Origin: Clostridia bacterium
GTDB taxonomy: Bacteria > Bacillota > Clostridia > Lachnospirales > CAG-274
Reading direction: 5' to 3'
DNA length: 64,000 bases
NCBI GenBank assembly: GCA_030524425.1
Contig: JAUNGN010000003.1
Span: 1 to 64,000 of the forward strand
Numbering within the stretch: the stretch's first letter is position 1; the number at the start of each line of letters is the position of its first letter. The position numbers were made by a program, and so were the translations under genes. The notes below the pieces were generated by a model, which worked only from the letters and a program-made list of their open reading frames with translations, was not told the origin of the DNA and searched no databases. Shown piece by piece: positions 34,392 to 43,622 of this stretch.

Positions 34392-37028
34392 ATGAAATTC
34401 ATGGGTGTTAATGAAATCAGAGAAAAATACCTTTCTTTTTTTGAAAGTAAAGGACATTTAAGAATGGCAAGTGCATCACTTGTACCGCAAAATGACAAGA
34501 GCTTATTACTTATTAATTCAGGTATGGCACCTTTAAAGCCTTTCTTTACAGGTCAGCAGATTCCGCCCCGCAAGAGAGTCACAACCTGTCAGAAGTGTAT
34601 CAGAACGGGGGATATTGAAAATGTAGGTAAGACTGCAAGGCATGGTACATTTTTTGAAATGCTTGGTAATTTTTCTTTTGGTGACTATTTTAAGCACGAG
34701 GCCATTCCTTGGGCTTGGGAGTTTTTTACCAAGGTAGTTGAATTGCCTGAGGACAGATTATATGTTTCCGTATATCAGGATGATGATGAAGCTTATGATA
34801 TTTGGAATAAGGAAATTGGTCTTGCTCCGGAAAGAATTTTCAGAATGGGTAAAGAGGATAACTTCTGGGAGCACGGTGTTGGTCCATGCGGTCCATGTTC
34901 TGAAATATACTATGACAAGGGTGAGGAATATGGCTGCGGCAAGCCTGACTGTACTGTAGGCTGTGACTGTGACAGATATATGGAAATCTGGAATCTTGTA
35001 TTTACTCAGTTTAATAAGGAAGAGGATGGTTCTTATTCTAATCTTTCTCATCCTAATATTGATACAGGTATGGGTCTTGAAAGAATTGCTACTGTTATGC
35101 AGGGGGTTAATTCTATTTTTGATGTTGATACCGTCAAGGCTATAAGAGATGCTGTATGTAACATTTGCGGTAAAAATTATGGTGATAGTCATAAGGATGA
35201 TGTATCAATAAGAGTAATTACCGACCATGTCCGTTCAGTAACATTTATGACTGCTGATGGAGTTCTTCCTTCCAATGAGGGCAGGGGCTATGTTTTAAGA
35301 CGTCTTTTAAGAAGAGCGGCAAGACATGGAAAATTACTTGGTATTGACAGAAAATTTATTGCTGAATTATGCAAGGTTGTTATTGCAAATTCAGGTGAGG
35401 CCTATCCTGAATTGGTTGAAAAGCAGGATATGATTTTAAAGGTGCTTACAACAGAGGAAGAAAGATTTTATGCAACTCTTGATACAGGTATGGCTATGCT
35501 TTCAAGTAAGCTTGAGGAATTAAAGGCTAATGGCAAGAATGTACTTGGCGGTGAAGACTCATTTAAGATGTATGACACTTACGGATTTCCTGTAGACTTA
35601 ATGGAAGAAATTTTAGCTGATGAAGGCTTTAGTCTTGATGAGGAAGCTTTCAAAGCCGAAATGGAAAAGCAAAGAGTAAGAGCCAGAAATGCAAGGGCAA
35701 CAGATACTTATATGGGTGCCGAGGAAACAGTATTCCATAAGTTAGACCCGGCTATGTCAACTGAATTTGCCGGATATAACAGCTTAACAGGTGAAGGCAG
35801 GATTTTGGCTTTAGTTGTGGATGATGCTATTGCAGATGAGGCTAATGCCGGGGATAGTGTTGCGGTTATTCTTGATAAAACTCCTTTTTATGCAGAAATG
35901 GGTGGTCAGGCAGGCGACAGCGGTGTAATTACTGCTGATGGATTAAATATTGAAATTGAAGATTGTACTAAGTTTGGCGGCAATAAATTTGTTCATACAG
36001 GTATGGTTACGGAAGGCAGTGTTAAGGTTGGAGATACAGTGACATTAACCGTAAACAGTGAACAGAGAATGTCAACTGCAAGAAATCATACTGCTACTCA
36101 TATTTTACAGGCTGTATTAAAGGAAGTACTTGGCAGCCACATTGAGCAGGCAGGTTCCTTTGTAAATAAGGACAGATTAAGATTTGACTTTACTCATTTT
36201 GAGGCTATTGATAAGGAAACTCTTACTTTAATTGAAAAGAAAGTAAATGAAAAGATTTTAGAGGCTCTTCCTGTTGAGGTTAAGGAAATGAGTATTGAAG
36301 AGGCTAAAAAGACAGGCGCAACTGCTTTATTTGGTGAAAAATACGGTGATGTAGTAAGAGTAGTTAACATTGGCGGATATTCTGTTGAATTTTGTGGTGG
36401 TACTCACTTAACAAACTCAGCATACTGCGGTTCATTTAAGCTTGTATCAGAAAGCGGTGTTGCGGCAGGTGTAAGAAGAATTGAGGCCTTAACAGGTGCA
36501 GGTGCGCTTTCATTCTATGAAGAGATAGAATTTAAATTAAAGAATATTGCTGATACATTAAAGACAGGACCAAATGATTTAGCAAAGAGAATTGGTCATT
36601 TAATTGATGAAAATAAGAGGCTTGCTAAAGAAATTGAAAGCCTTAAGGCTAAGATGAGTGGTGGTCTTGTTGATGATATTATTAACAGCAGGGTAAATAT
36701 AAAGGGTATAGATGTTGCAGCCGCTGAGGTTAAGGGACTTGATATGAATGCCTTAAGAACAATGGGTGACCAGATTAAGGATAAATTTGACGGTGTTATT
36801 GTTCTTGCAAGCGGTGAAGGTGCTAAGTGCAGCTTTGTTGTTATGTGCAGTGATTCTGCTGTTAAGGCAGGGGCTAATGCAGGTCAGATTGTCAAGGCTG
36901 CAGCAACTGTTTGCGGCGGAGGCGGAGGCGGCCGTCCCAATATGGCTCAGGCAGGCGGTAAGGATGCATCTAAGATTAATGAAGGTCTTGCGGCTGCCAA
37001 GACAACTATTGAGGGTTTGATTAAGTAA
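34392..37028 (+). CDS. alaS: Alanyl-tRNA synthetase
   Basis: This 878-residue enzyme charges tRNA-Ala. The class II catalytic core occupies about 1-440 (FFESKGHLRMASASLVPQND; GRGYVLRRLLRRAARHGK), the editing domain has zinc ligands in HTATHILQ and CGGTHLTN, and the C-Ala part ends with a glycine-rich loop before RPNMAQAGGKD. The length is normal. It is preceded by a T-box, so expression should rise when charged tRNA-Ala is scarce. RBS AGGAGG. Confidence 0.98.
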   Translation: MKFMGVNEIREKYLSFFESKGHLRMASASLVPQNDKSLLLINSGMAPLKPFFTGQQIPPRKRVTTCQKCIRTGDIENVGKTARHGTFFEMLGNFSFGDYFKHEAIPWAWEFFTKVVELPEDRLYVSVYQDDDEAYDIWNKEIGLAPERIFRMGKEDNFWEHGVGPCGPCSEIYYDKGEEYGCGKPDCTVGCDCDRYMEIWNLVFTQFNKEEDGSYSNLSHPNIDTGMGLERIATVMQGVNSIFDVDTVKAIRDAVCNICGKNYGDSHKDDVSIRVITDHVRSVTFMTADGVLPSNEGRGYVLRRLLRRAARHGKLLGIDRKFIAELCKVVIANSGEAYPELVEKQDMILKVLTTEEERFYATLDTGMAMLSSKLEELKANGKNVLGGEDSFKMYDTYGFPVDLMEEILADEGFSLDEEAFKAEMEKQRVRARNARATDTYMGAEETVFHKLDPAMSTEFAGYNSLTGEGRILALVVDDAIADEANAGDSVAVILDKTPFYAEMGGQAGDSGVITADGLNIEIEDCTKFGGNKFVHTGMVTEGSVKVGDTVTLTVNSEQRMSTARNHTATHILQAVLKEVLGSHIEQAGSFVNKDRLRFDFTHFEAIDKETLTLIEKKVNEKILEALPVEVKEMSIEEAKKTGATALFGEKYGDVVRVVNIGGYSVEFCGGTHLTNSAYCGSFKLVSESGVAAGVRRIEALTGAGALSFYEEIEFKLKNIADTLKTGPNDLAKRIGHLIDENKRLAKEIESLKAKMSGGLVDDIINSRVNIKGIDVAAAEVKGLDMNALRTMGDQIKDKFDGVIVLASGEGAKCSFVVMCSDSAVKAGANAGQIVKAAATVCGGGGGGRPNMAQAGGKDASKINEGLAAAKTTIEGLIK

Positions 37029-37029
37029 T

Positions 37030-37893
37030 ATGGAAGCAAGTTTAGCTTATAAGACAAAACAAATAATTAAGAAGTACGAATTTAATTTTAAAAAAAATTT
37101 TGGACAGAACTTTCTCGTAGATGAGAGAGTTCTGGAAAAAATTGTAGGTGCTGCCGATATTAATGAAAATGATTTGGTTATTGAGGTAGGTCCGGGTATA
37201 GGAACTCTTACTCAGGCTATGGCTAAGAAGGCTGGTAAGGTTGTATCTGTTGAAATAGACAAAACTCTTGTACCTATTTTAGGTGAGCTTTTGGCTGACT
37301 ATGATAATATTGAAATTATAAATGAGGATATATTAAAGGTTGATATTAATGAGTTAATTGAGCGACATAAGGGAATGAATGTTAAAATGGCGGCTAATTT
37401 GCCTTATAACATTACAACTCCCATTATAATGAATATATTGGAAAAGCACATTCCTATGGAAAGCCTTACGGTAATGATTCAAAAGGAAGTAGCCTATAGA
37501 ATGAACGCAAAGCCTTCAACTAAGGACTATGGCTCTCTTTCTCTTGTTACACAGTATTATTGTGAGCCGTATCTTGTTGCCAATGTTCCTCAGAATTGCT
37601 TTATGCCTAGACCAAATGTGGATTCGGCAGTAATTAAGCTTACCATACTTAAAGAGCCGAGAGTCAATGTTAAAAATGAGCAGTTTATGTTTGACTTTAT
37701 AAAGGCTGCATTCAGCCAAAGAAGAAAGACTCTTGTAAATTGTATTTTCAGCAGTGGTATGCTCGGACTTAATAAAGAGGAATTAGGCAAGGCTTTAAAT
37801 GAGCTTGGTTATGATGAAAGGGTAAGAGGTGAAAGTCTTACTCTTGAGGATTATGCAAAAATAAGCGATAAAATGCTTGAGTTTAAAAAGTAA
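37030..37893 (+). CDS. rsmA: 16S rRNA dimethyladenosine transferase RsmA (KsgA)
   Basis: This 287-residue enzyme dimethylates two adenosines near the 3' end of 16S rRNA. Motifs are NFGQNFLVDERVLEKIV, SAM-binding EVGPGIGTLTQAM, the catalytic NLPYNITTPI and the C-terminal FSQRRKTLVN. It starts one base after alaS and probably shares its transcript. Confidence 0.96.
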   Translation: MEASLAYKTKQIIKKYEFNFKKNFGQNFLVDERVLEKIVGAADINENDLVIEVGPGIGTLTQAMAKKAGKVVSVEIDKTLVPILGELLADYDNIEIINEDILKVDINELIERHKGMNVKMAANLPYNITTPIIMNILEKHIPMESLTVMIQKEVAYRMNAKPSTKDYGSLSLVTQYYCEPYLVANVPQNCFMPRPNVDSAVIKLTILKEPRVNVKNEQFMFDFIKAAFSQRRKTLVNCIFSSGMLGLNKEELGKALNELGYDERVRGESLTLEDYAKISDKMLEFKK

Positions 37894-38008
37894 AATTTCA
37901 GTATAGAGTTTTCATCTGCTTACCGAACAAGCGTGGTAAATGCCTTTGAATTGGCAGAAAGTCATTAATAAATTAAGAATTTCTGCATAGCTAGTACATT
38001 GAAATCAT

Positions 38009-38050
38009 ATATTAAATAAGACTTAATTTTGGGAGGTACTTATTTAATAT
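38009..38050 (+). promoter_or_regulatory. Hairpin with the Shine-Dalgarno in its loop and the start codon in its stem
   Basis: ATATTAAATAAG (38009-38020) and CTTATTTAATAT (38039-38050) are perfect 12-bp arms. The 18-base loop carries GGGAGGT, and the start codon at 38049-38051 overlaps the end of the right arm. The upstream 37916-37958 interval has further small stems (TTACC/GGTAA and TGCC/GGCA), so the leader may be more widely structured. Confidence 0.6.
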
Positions 38051-38921
38051 GGCATATTCAAGAGTATTTATAGCATTAAAACAAGGCTGTCAGGACTATG
38101 CAAAGGACATAAGAGGTTCAGTTGGCAGGTGTGTAATTGAGCTTAGAAATGGTGCAGGCAGACTGATATTACAGGCACAGGGTCTGAGAAGTGATTGTGA
38201 CTACAGAGTTTGCATTTTAAGCAGAGAAAGCTATGCTGAGGTTGCAAGACCGCTGTACGTTGACGGCACAGGCAAGGGTGAAGTGAAATGGGAATTTTCG
38301 CCTAATGAAATTGGCCTTGAGGTTTCTGATATTAAGGCTGTTGCAGTGCTGGTTAAGGACAAAGCACCACTTATCGGCTTTGTGGAAGGAGAATATAATT
38401 GGCAGCGCTGTCTTATGGCAAAAAATATGGAGGATACATCAATTAAGGCAGCAGTTGCGGATTCCGGAGCCGAAAGTACGGAGACTGAATCAGAAGGCGA
38501 AAATATTAATGAAAAAGAAAAGCTTATTTGTATAATAAGTGAGCTTGATAAGGATATTGATGAAATAAAAGAATATTCCAGAATCGGTACGGCTGACGGA
38601 GAAAAATATTTGTTTTCAAGAGAAAACGTAAATCCTTTTGGAGATGACGGTATTAACTGGATAAAGGCGAATATTAAGGAGCTGTGTCTTGTAAAAAGTC
38701 TTTGGAAATATATTAACAATCCGTTTGTAATTAAGGGCTGCAGGGATTATAAACACCTTTTAATTGGTAAGAATGGGGACATTTACCTGCTTGGTGTACC
38801 CGGTAAATACGATAAGGAATACAGGCTGGAGGCAATGGCACAGGGTTTTAATGAATTTAAGTCTGTTGATAAAAGGCCTCCGGAACAAGGGAATTTCTGC
38901 TATTATATTTTGAAATGCTAG
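38049..38921 (+). CDS. Two-domain protein of a Lachnospiraceae-type family (DUF6128-like C-terminus)
   Basis: This 290-residue soluble protein has a beta-rich N-terminal domain (about 1-118; GRCVIELRNGAGRLILQAQG, DYRVCILSRESYAEV), an acidic linker (about 130-165), and a C-terminal domain (about 195-290) with NPFVIKGCRDYKHLLIGKNG and YLLGVPGKYDKEYRLEAMAQ, ending FCYYILK. Proteins of this layout recur in Lachnospiraceae, but no function is known to me. The start has GGGAGGT in the loop of a hairpin. The family name is a judgement from memory of its C-terminal pattern. Confidence 0.65.
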   Translation: MAYSRVFIALKQGCQDYAKDIRGSVGRCVIELRNGAGRLILQAQGLRSDCDYRVCILSRESYAEVARPLYVDGTGKGEVKWEFSPNEIGLEVSDIKAVAVLVKDKAPLIGFVEGEYNWQRCLMAKNMEDTSIKAAVADSGAESTETESEGENINEKEKLICIISELDKDIDEIKEYSRIGTADGEKYLFSRENVNPFGDDGINWIKANIKELCLVKSLWKYINNPFVIKGCRDYKHLLIGKNGDIYLLGVPGKYDKEYRLEAMAQGFNEFKSVDKRPPEQGNFCYYILKC

Positions 38922-38942
38922 TTTGATGAAAGGAATATAAAA

Positions 38943-39611
38943 ATGCGAATAAGAAAAAAGCCTTGGGCTGAAAGGGAATTTGCAAGCAATAAGACAATTA
39001 TTGAAAATCCTGAAGAGCTTAAAGGTAAGTGGAGTGAAGTTTTTGGCAATAATAACCCTATCCATATTGAAATTGGTTGTGGTAAAGGTAATTTTATAAG
39101 TGAAATGAGTAAGCTTAATCCTGATATTAATTATATAGGTATTGAAAGAGAGGAACAAATAATTGTTTCCGCCCTTAAGAAAAGCAGAGAGCTTGGGGTT
39201 GGGGAAAATATAAGATTTTTTTGTGAGGATGTAGCTGATTGTCTTGAAATATTTGAAACAGGTGAGGTAACAAGAATATACACTAACTTTGCTGATCCAT
39301 GGCACAGAAGAAGAAAATGGGCTAAAAGAAGGCTGACACATAAAAATTTTCTTAATATTTACGAAACTCTTTTTGGTGAAAAAGGCGGAGAGCTTTTTAT
39401 GAAGACTGATAACAAAATTTTGTTTGAATTCAGCTTAAATGAAATTGCCGATAAGGGATGGAGATTACATAATATTACTCTTGATTTGCATAACAGTGAT
39501 TATGAAGGCAATGTTATGACTGAGTATGAGAAAAAGTTTTCCGAAAAAGGAATGCCTATATACAGATTAGAAGGATATTATAATAAAATGCCTGAAATTC
39601 ATAAAGATTAA
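38943..39611 (+). CDS. trmB: tRNA (guanine-46-N7)-methyltransferase TrmB
   Basis: This 222-residue enzyme methylates guanine 46 in tRNA. The SAM-binding motif is IEIGCGKGNFISEM, and the diagnostic catalytic segment is TNFADPWHRRRKWAKRRL. The C-terminus has TEYEKKFSEKGMPIYRLE. It follows the DUF6128-like gene by 21 bases. Confidence 0.96.
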   Translation: MRIRKKPWAEREFASNKTIIENPEELKGKWSEVFGNNNPIHIEIGCGKGNFISEMSKLNPDINYIGIEREEQIIVSALKKSRELGVGENIRFFCEDVADCLEIFETGEVTRIYTNFADPWHRRRKWAKRRLTHKNFLNIYETLFGEKGGELFMKTDNKILFEFSLNEIADKGWRLHNITLDLHNSDYEGNVMTEYEKKFSEKGMPIYRLEGYYNKMPEIHKD

Positions 39612-39612
39612 G

Positions 39613-39642
39613 AATAGAGCCGTTGTGCTCTATTTTTTTATA
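39613..39642 (+). terminator. Terminator after trmB
   Basis: AATAGAGC and GCTCTATT form a perfect 8-bp stem with a six-base loop, followed by T. Confidence 0.88.
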
Positions 39643-39700
39643 TAATAATTTAGCTAAACTGATTATATATTAATATTAACTTAACAGTGAGGTAAAAAAT

Positions 39701-40462
39701 TTGATTCAAAATAATTATATTGTTGTTAAAGGAGAAAGAGGGGTAAGGAGCATAAAAAATTTTATTAAAACTGCTTTTGAACCTGTTGGAAAAGTTATGT
39801 ATATTTACGGCGGAGGATGGAATGAAACCGATAACGGTGCAGGTAAGGAGGCTATGACATTAGGTATTTCAGAAAGCTGGATTGATTTTACAAGTAAACA
39901 AAACAGTAATTATAATTATAAGAACTATGATTATAAAAAAGATGTAAATGTAATACATAACGGACTTGACTGTTCAGGCTATGTCGGATGGGTTATTTAC
40001 AATGTTTTAGCTGATGGAAAGGGATATGTAACCAATTCTTATAAAATGGATGATATGCTTGCAGAAAAAGGATACGGAAAAATTACATTAAAAGAAAATG
40101 TAACTGACAGCAGGGCAGGAGATATTATGTGCAGCGGCTGCAATGACTGTAAGCACGTTTATATTTCATTGGGCAAATGCAGTGACGGCAGTATTTTGCT
40201 TTTGCATTCAAGTCCTCCGGGAGTACAGCTTAGCGGTACATATACGCCGAAGTGCGGTAAAAATTCTGAGGCAGTAAGGCTTGCATCAGAATATATGAAA
40301 AAGTATTATACTGACTGGTATAATAAATATCCTGAAAATAGCAGAAATACATCATATCTGACTCATTATGATAAATTTGAATGGTCAATATTAAGTGATG
40401 AGGAGGAATATAGAAATATGACCCCTGAGAAAATGTTGAAAGATATATTTAATGAACAGTAA
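39701..40462 (+). CDS. NlpC/P60-like peptidase, no signal peptide seen
   Basis: This 253-residue protein starts at TTG 39701 with GTGAGGT upstream. The cysteine peptidase motif is NGLDCSGYVGW (about residue 90) with a likely catalytic histidine in CKHVYISLG; RAGDIMCSG is the usual strand before it. It has a preceding YIYGGGWN motif as in NlpC/P60 cell-wall endopeptidases. No secretion signal is visible at the N-terminus, so it may act inside the forespore or mother cell, or be exported by another route. It precedes the spoIIIA operon. Confidence 0.75.
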   Translation: MIQNNYIVVKGERGVRSIKNFIKTAFEPVGKVMYIYGGGWNETDNGAGKEAMTLGISESWIDFTSKQNSNYNYKNYDYKKDVNVIHNGLDCSGYVGWVIYNVLADGKGYVTNSYKMDDMLAEKGYGKITLKENVTDSRAGDIMCSGCNDCKHVYISLGKCSDGSILLLHSSPPGVQLSGTYTPKCGKNSEAVRLASEYMKKYYTDWYNKYPENSRNTSYLTHYDKFEWSILSDEEEYRNMTPEKMLKDIFNEQ

Positions 40463-40478
40463 AAAATTAAATGTTTTT

Positions 40479-40516
40479 AGCCGATTGATTTAATTATAAA
40501 ATTATTCGGCTTTTTT
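40479..40516 (+). terminator. Terminator after the NlpC/P60-like gene
   Basis: AGCCGA and TCGGCT pair, followed by TTTTT; the loop is about 21 bases and AT-rich. Confidence 0.75.
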
Positions 40517-40568
40517 ATTTGTAATAAATTGGACAGCTTAATCATATATACTAATTGAGGTGGTACAA

Positions 40569-41453
40569 ATGAATGTATATGACATGTGCAACAAATATTT
40601 ATGTGATAATGTAAGAAGAGCGGTAATGTGCCGTAATCTTGATTTGGCTGAAGAAATAAGACTGAGGCTTGGCAAGGCTGTAAGAATAAAATATTGTGAC
40701 AATGAAGAAGGTCTTTCTTATATAGTCAGCAAGGAGGATATTGAAAATATCTATGGCAGACTGACACAGTATTCTCCATATGCATTTAAGGAGGAAATTA
40801 ATTCGGGATATATTACTGTTGAGGGCGGGTACAGAATTGGCATAGCAGGAACTGTTTTAGAGGAGTATGGAGCTGTAAATAATATAAAAAATATAAGCGG
40901 TATGAATATAAGAATTGCAAGAGAAATAAAAGGATGCTGTAAGCACATCATAGACTATATTAAAGGGAATACCCTTATTGTTTCGCCGCCGGGGGCAGGA
41001 AAAACAACCCTTCTGAGAGATTTGGTAAGATTATGGAGCAACAAGGGAAAAAATATTTGTGTTATTGATGAAAGAAATGAAATAAGCGGTACATATATGG
41101 GAATTAGTCAGCTTGACTTAGGAGAAAGAACAGACGTAATTGTAAATGTAAGTAAATCTAAGGGTTTTGAAATGGCACTAAGAGCAATGGCCCCTGATGT
41201 TATAGCTGTCGATGAAATAGGCGGACAAGCGGATATTGAATCAATAAACAGAGCAATAAATTGCGGTGTAACAATATTGTGTACTCTTCATTCCTATAAT
41301 GAAGATGATATGATAATAAAAAAAGGAATTTCAGATTTAGTTAAGGCAAAGGCTTTTGATACATATATTTTTATGAATAAAGGCTTGAGTAAAAAAAGAA
41401 TAAAAAAAATATGCAATAAGGAGTTGAATATTATATGGCAGGAAAATTCTTAG
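40569..41453 (+). CDS. spoIIIAA: Stage III sporulation protein AA (ATPase)
   Basis: Starting at the ATG at 40569 behind TTGAGGTGG gives 294 residues. It is the secretion-type ATPase of the SpoIIIA channel that links mother cell and forespore. Walker A is SPPGAGKTTLLRDL (about 140-153), Walker B region is APDVIAVDEIGG, and the arginine-finger region GLSKKRIKKI closes the protein. It is the first gene of the operon and overlaps spoIIIAB. Confidence 0.96.
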   Translation: MNVYDMCNKYLCDNVRRAVMCRNLDLAEEIRLRLGKAVRIKYCDNEEGLSYIVSKEDIENIYGRLTQYSPYAFKEEINSGYITVEGGYRIGIAGTVLEEYGAVNNIKNISGMNIRIAREIKGCCKHIIDYIKGNTLIVSPPGAGKTTLLRDLVRLWSNKGKNICVIDERNEISGTYMGISQLDLGERTDVIVNVSKSKGFEMALRAMAPDVIAVDEIGGQADIESINRAINCGVTILCTLHSYNEDDMIIKKGISDLVKAKAFDTYIFMNKGLSKKRIKKICNKELNIIWQENS

Positions 41454-41941
41454 GTTCTATACTTGTATTAATTGCCTGTTTTTCTATGGGGTACAGGCTG
41501 TCTGTAAGGGAAAAGTTCAGACTTGATGAGCTTTTATATTTTAAGTCAGCCATAATTAAAATAATATCAGAACTTGAACATAACAGAGCTACCTTTTGTG
41601 AAGCAATGAGTATGGCGGTTAACATTGAAGAAAATGATATATTTGGCTCAATTTATAATGCAGTAAAAAATAACAATACAATTAAAACTGCATGGAAGTA
41701 TGCTTTTGAGGAAAATGCTGATAACTGTTATATGACAGCAGAGGATATAGAAAGGCTTTCAATAATAGGTGACGGATTTAACAGCGGGGATATTGAGCTG
41801 CAGAAAAAATATGTGAATAATGCTGTTGAGTACATAAATTCTCAGGAAAATATAATTAATCAAAAACTTGATAAAGATAAAAAAGTATACAGAAGTGTGA
41901 GCATAACAGTGGGATTATTCATAGTTCTTCTTTTGATATAG
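41435..41941 (+). CDS. spoIIIAB: Stage III sporulation protein AB
   Basis: This 168-residue protein is a GspF-like membrane subunit with a helix at each end (LGSILVLIACFSMGYRLS and SVSITVGLFIVLLLI) and the typical middle segment IISELEHNRATFCEAM. It overlaps spoIIIAA by 19 bp. It supports the channel made between the mother cell and forespore. Confidence 0.94.
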   Translation: MAGKFLGSILVLIACFSMGYRLSVREKFRLDELLYFKSAIIKIISELEHNRATFCEAMSMAVNIEENDIFGSIYNAVKNNNTIKTAWKYAFEENADNCYMTAEDIERLSIIGDGFNSGDIELQKKYVNNAVEYINSQENIINQKLDKDKKVYRSVSITVGLFIVLLLI

Positions 41942-41956
41942 GAGGATTGTTTTGCA

Positions 41957-42151
41957 ATGGATATAAATATTGTATTTAAAATAGCGGCAGTTGGAATATT
42001 GGTTTCCGTAATGAATCAGGTGCTTTCAAGAGCCGGCAGAGATGAACAGGCTATGCTTACAACATTGGCAGGGCTTGTTGTAGTTTTGTATTGGATAATT
42101 CAGTACATAAGTGATTTATTCAGTGAGGTACAAACGCTGTTCAGATTGTAG
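41957..42151 (+). CDS. spoIIIAC: Stage III sporulation protein AC
   Basis: This 64-residue protein has two membrane helices (FKIAAVGILVSVMNQVLSRA, and LTTLAGLVVVLYWIIQY), the standard size and pattern of SpoIIIAC. GGAGGATTG lies upstream. Confidence 0.94.
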   Translation: MDINIVFKIAAVGILVSVMNQVLSRAGRDEQAMLTTLAGLVVVLYWIIQYISDLFSEVQTLFRL

Positions 42152-42159
42152 GTGAAAGT

Positions 42160-42543
42160 ATGGATGTTATAAAAATTGGTATAATCGGTTTAATTGGAGC
42201 TATACTTGCAGCTGCGTTAAAAAATGATAAAGGTTATGGCTTTTTTGTTTCAATAGCCACGGGAATTGTACTCTTATTTTTATTACTTCCCGCTTTGTCT
42301 GATATTTTTAATAACTTTGTTTTTTTAGGTCAGGATATAGGAATAAACAGTCAGTATGTTTTGGTTATGATTAAGGCACTGGGAATTGCCTATGTTTCTA
42401 TGTTCTCGTCACAAATATGCCGGGATTTCGGGCAGAACAGTATTGCTGATAAAATTGAACTGGGAGGAAAAGTTATTATTTTATTAAATGCCATGACAAT
42501 AATAAATGAACTTATAGAGGAAATGCTGGGGTTTATAATGTGA
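42160..42543 (+). CDS. spoIIIAD: Stage III sporulation protein AD
   Basis: This 127-residue protein with about four membrane helices matches SpoIIIAD (KIGIIGLIGAILAAAL; FSSQICRDFGQNSIADKIEL; LNAMTIINELIEEML). It overlaps spoIIIAE by 4 bp (ATGTGA). Confidence 0.94.
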   Translation: MDVIKIGIIGLIGAILAAALKNDKGYGFFVSIATGIVLLFLLLPALSDIFNNFVFLGQDIGINSQYVLVMIKALGIAYVSMFSSQICRDFGQNSIADKIELGGKVIILLNAMTIINELIEEMLGFIM

Positions 42544-43622
42544 AAAAAATATTATTGATTTTTATATTTACAATGATTTTAAGCAGTAATGTAAAAGGAG
42601 AAGAAGTTATAGAAGAGTTTAACTTTGATAATTTGGAAGAGGTGGTTGAGGATAAAACGGATTTATCATTTAATGAACTGTTAAAGGATTTAATGGAAGG
42701 CAAAAGTATTTTCCGGGTTATAAAGGAAAGGATTATTTATATATGTAAAAACGAGCTTTTTTATAATAATAACTATATTAAGGCTATTATTATTATAAGT
42801 ATAGTATCAGCTGTTTTAAATATTGCCGCAGCAGATATAAAGGATAAATCGGTTGCTGAACTTCTTGGGTTAATAGGGCAGATTATTATAATTGGTATTG
42901 CTGCAGCGTCCTTTAAAAATTCTATAAACCTTTTAAAAAATTCAGTGGAAGATATAACAGACATTATGAATAGTGCTGTTCCGTTTATAGTAATGCTGCT
43001 GACTGCCACAGGAAATACGGCTGCTGTAGGAGGAGGCGGAATTATTGCAGTAGGCACAAGCATAATGGGAAATGCAATAAAGACGTTAATTATACCTGTT
43101 CTGGTTATTGCAACACTTTTAAAGGTGTTAAATATTTTATCAAAAAAACAGCTTTTAGACAAACTTTCGGATCTGTTTATGTCAGGAACTAAGCTGGGGT
43201 TAAAGATTTGTGCATACATATTTGTTTTTTTGATAACTCTTGAAAAAATAAGCGGAGGTGTTATAAATAAAGGTGTTGGCGGTTCCCTTAAATCTGTTAT
43301 TAAAATGGTTCCCGTTGTAGGTGATGTTGTGGGCGGGGTAAGCGACATTGCAGTAAATACAATTGCAGCAATAAGTAACGGTGTTGGGCTGTTATTGATT
43401 TTGGTTATAATTATTTCCGCTCTTATGCCTATTATTGAAATTGGAATTGCGGCATTTATGTTTAAGCTTATTGCAGCAGTACTTGAGCCTATATGTGATA
43501 AACAGACAATTGAAATAATAGATACGATAGGCGAAGGTAATTTTATGATTTTGTCGGCACTGTTCATAATAAGTGCAATGTTTGTTATGGCGTGTGCAAT
43601 TATTCTTTGTGGAGTGGTATAA
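42540..43622 (+). CDS. spoIIIAE: Stage III sporulation protein AE
   Basis: This 360-residue protein has a signal-like N-terminus and about seven to eight membrane helices. It is the large polytopic channel-platform component. SpoIIIAE features are FNELLKDLMEGKS and a glycine-rich segment VGGGGIIAVGTSIMGNA, followed by VPVVGDVVGGVSD. The start at 42540 is GTG. It ends directly before spoIIIAF (no gap). Confidence 0.94.
   Translation: MKKILLIFIFTMILSSNVKGEEVIEEFNFDNLEEVVEDKTDLSFNELLKDLMEGKSIFRVIKERIIYICKNELFYNNNYIKAIIIISIVSAVLNIAAADIKDKSVAELLGLIGQIIIIGIAAASFKNSINLLKNSVEDITDIMNSAVPFIVMLLTATGNTAAVGGGGIIAVGTSIMGNAIKTLIIPVLVIATLLKVLNILSKKQLLDKLSDLFMSGTKLGLKICAYIFVFLITLEKISGGVINKGVGGSLKSVIKMVPVVGDVVGGVSDIAVNTIAAISNGVGLLLILVIIISALMPIIEIGIAAFMFKLIAAVLEPICDKQTIEIIDTIGEGNFMILSALFIISAMFVMACAIILCGVV

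Noticed and set aside
38231-38719. 162-codon frame on the minus strand opposite the DUF6128-like gene
   Set aside because: Shadow of the plus-strand gene; low-complexity Ser-rich translation and no ribosome site.
38760-39341. 193-codon minus-strand frame across the end of the DUF6128-like gene and trmB
   Set aside because: It lies over two well supported genes and shows no motif.
42773-43567. Long open frame (264 codons) on the minus strand inside spoIIIAE
   Set aside because: It mirrors the hydrophobic codons of spoIIIAE, has no ribosome site and resembles no family; spoIIIAE is certain.
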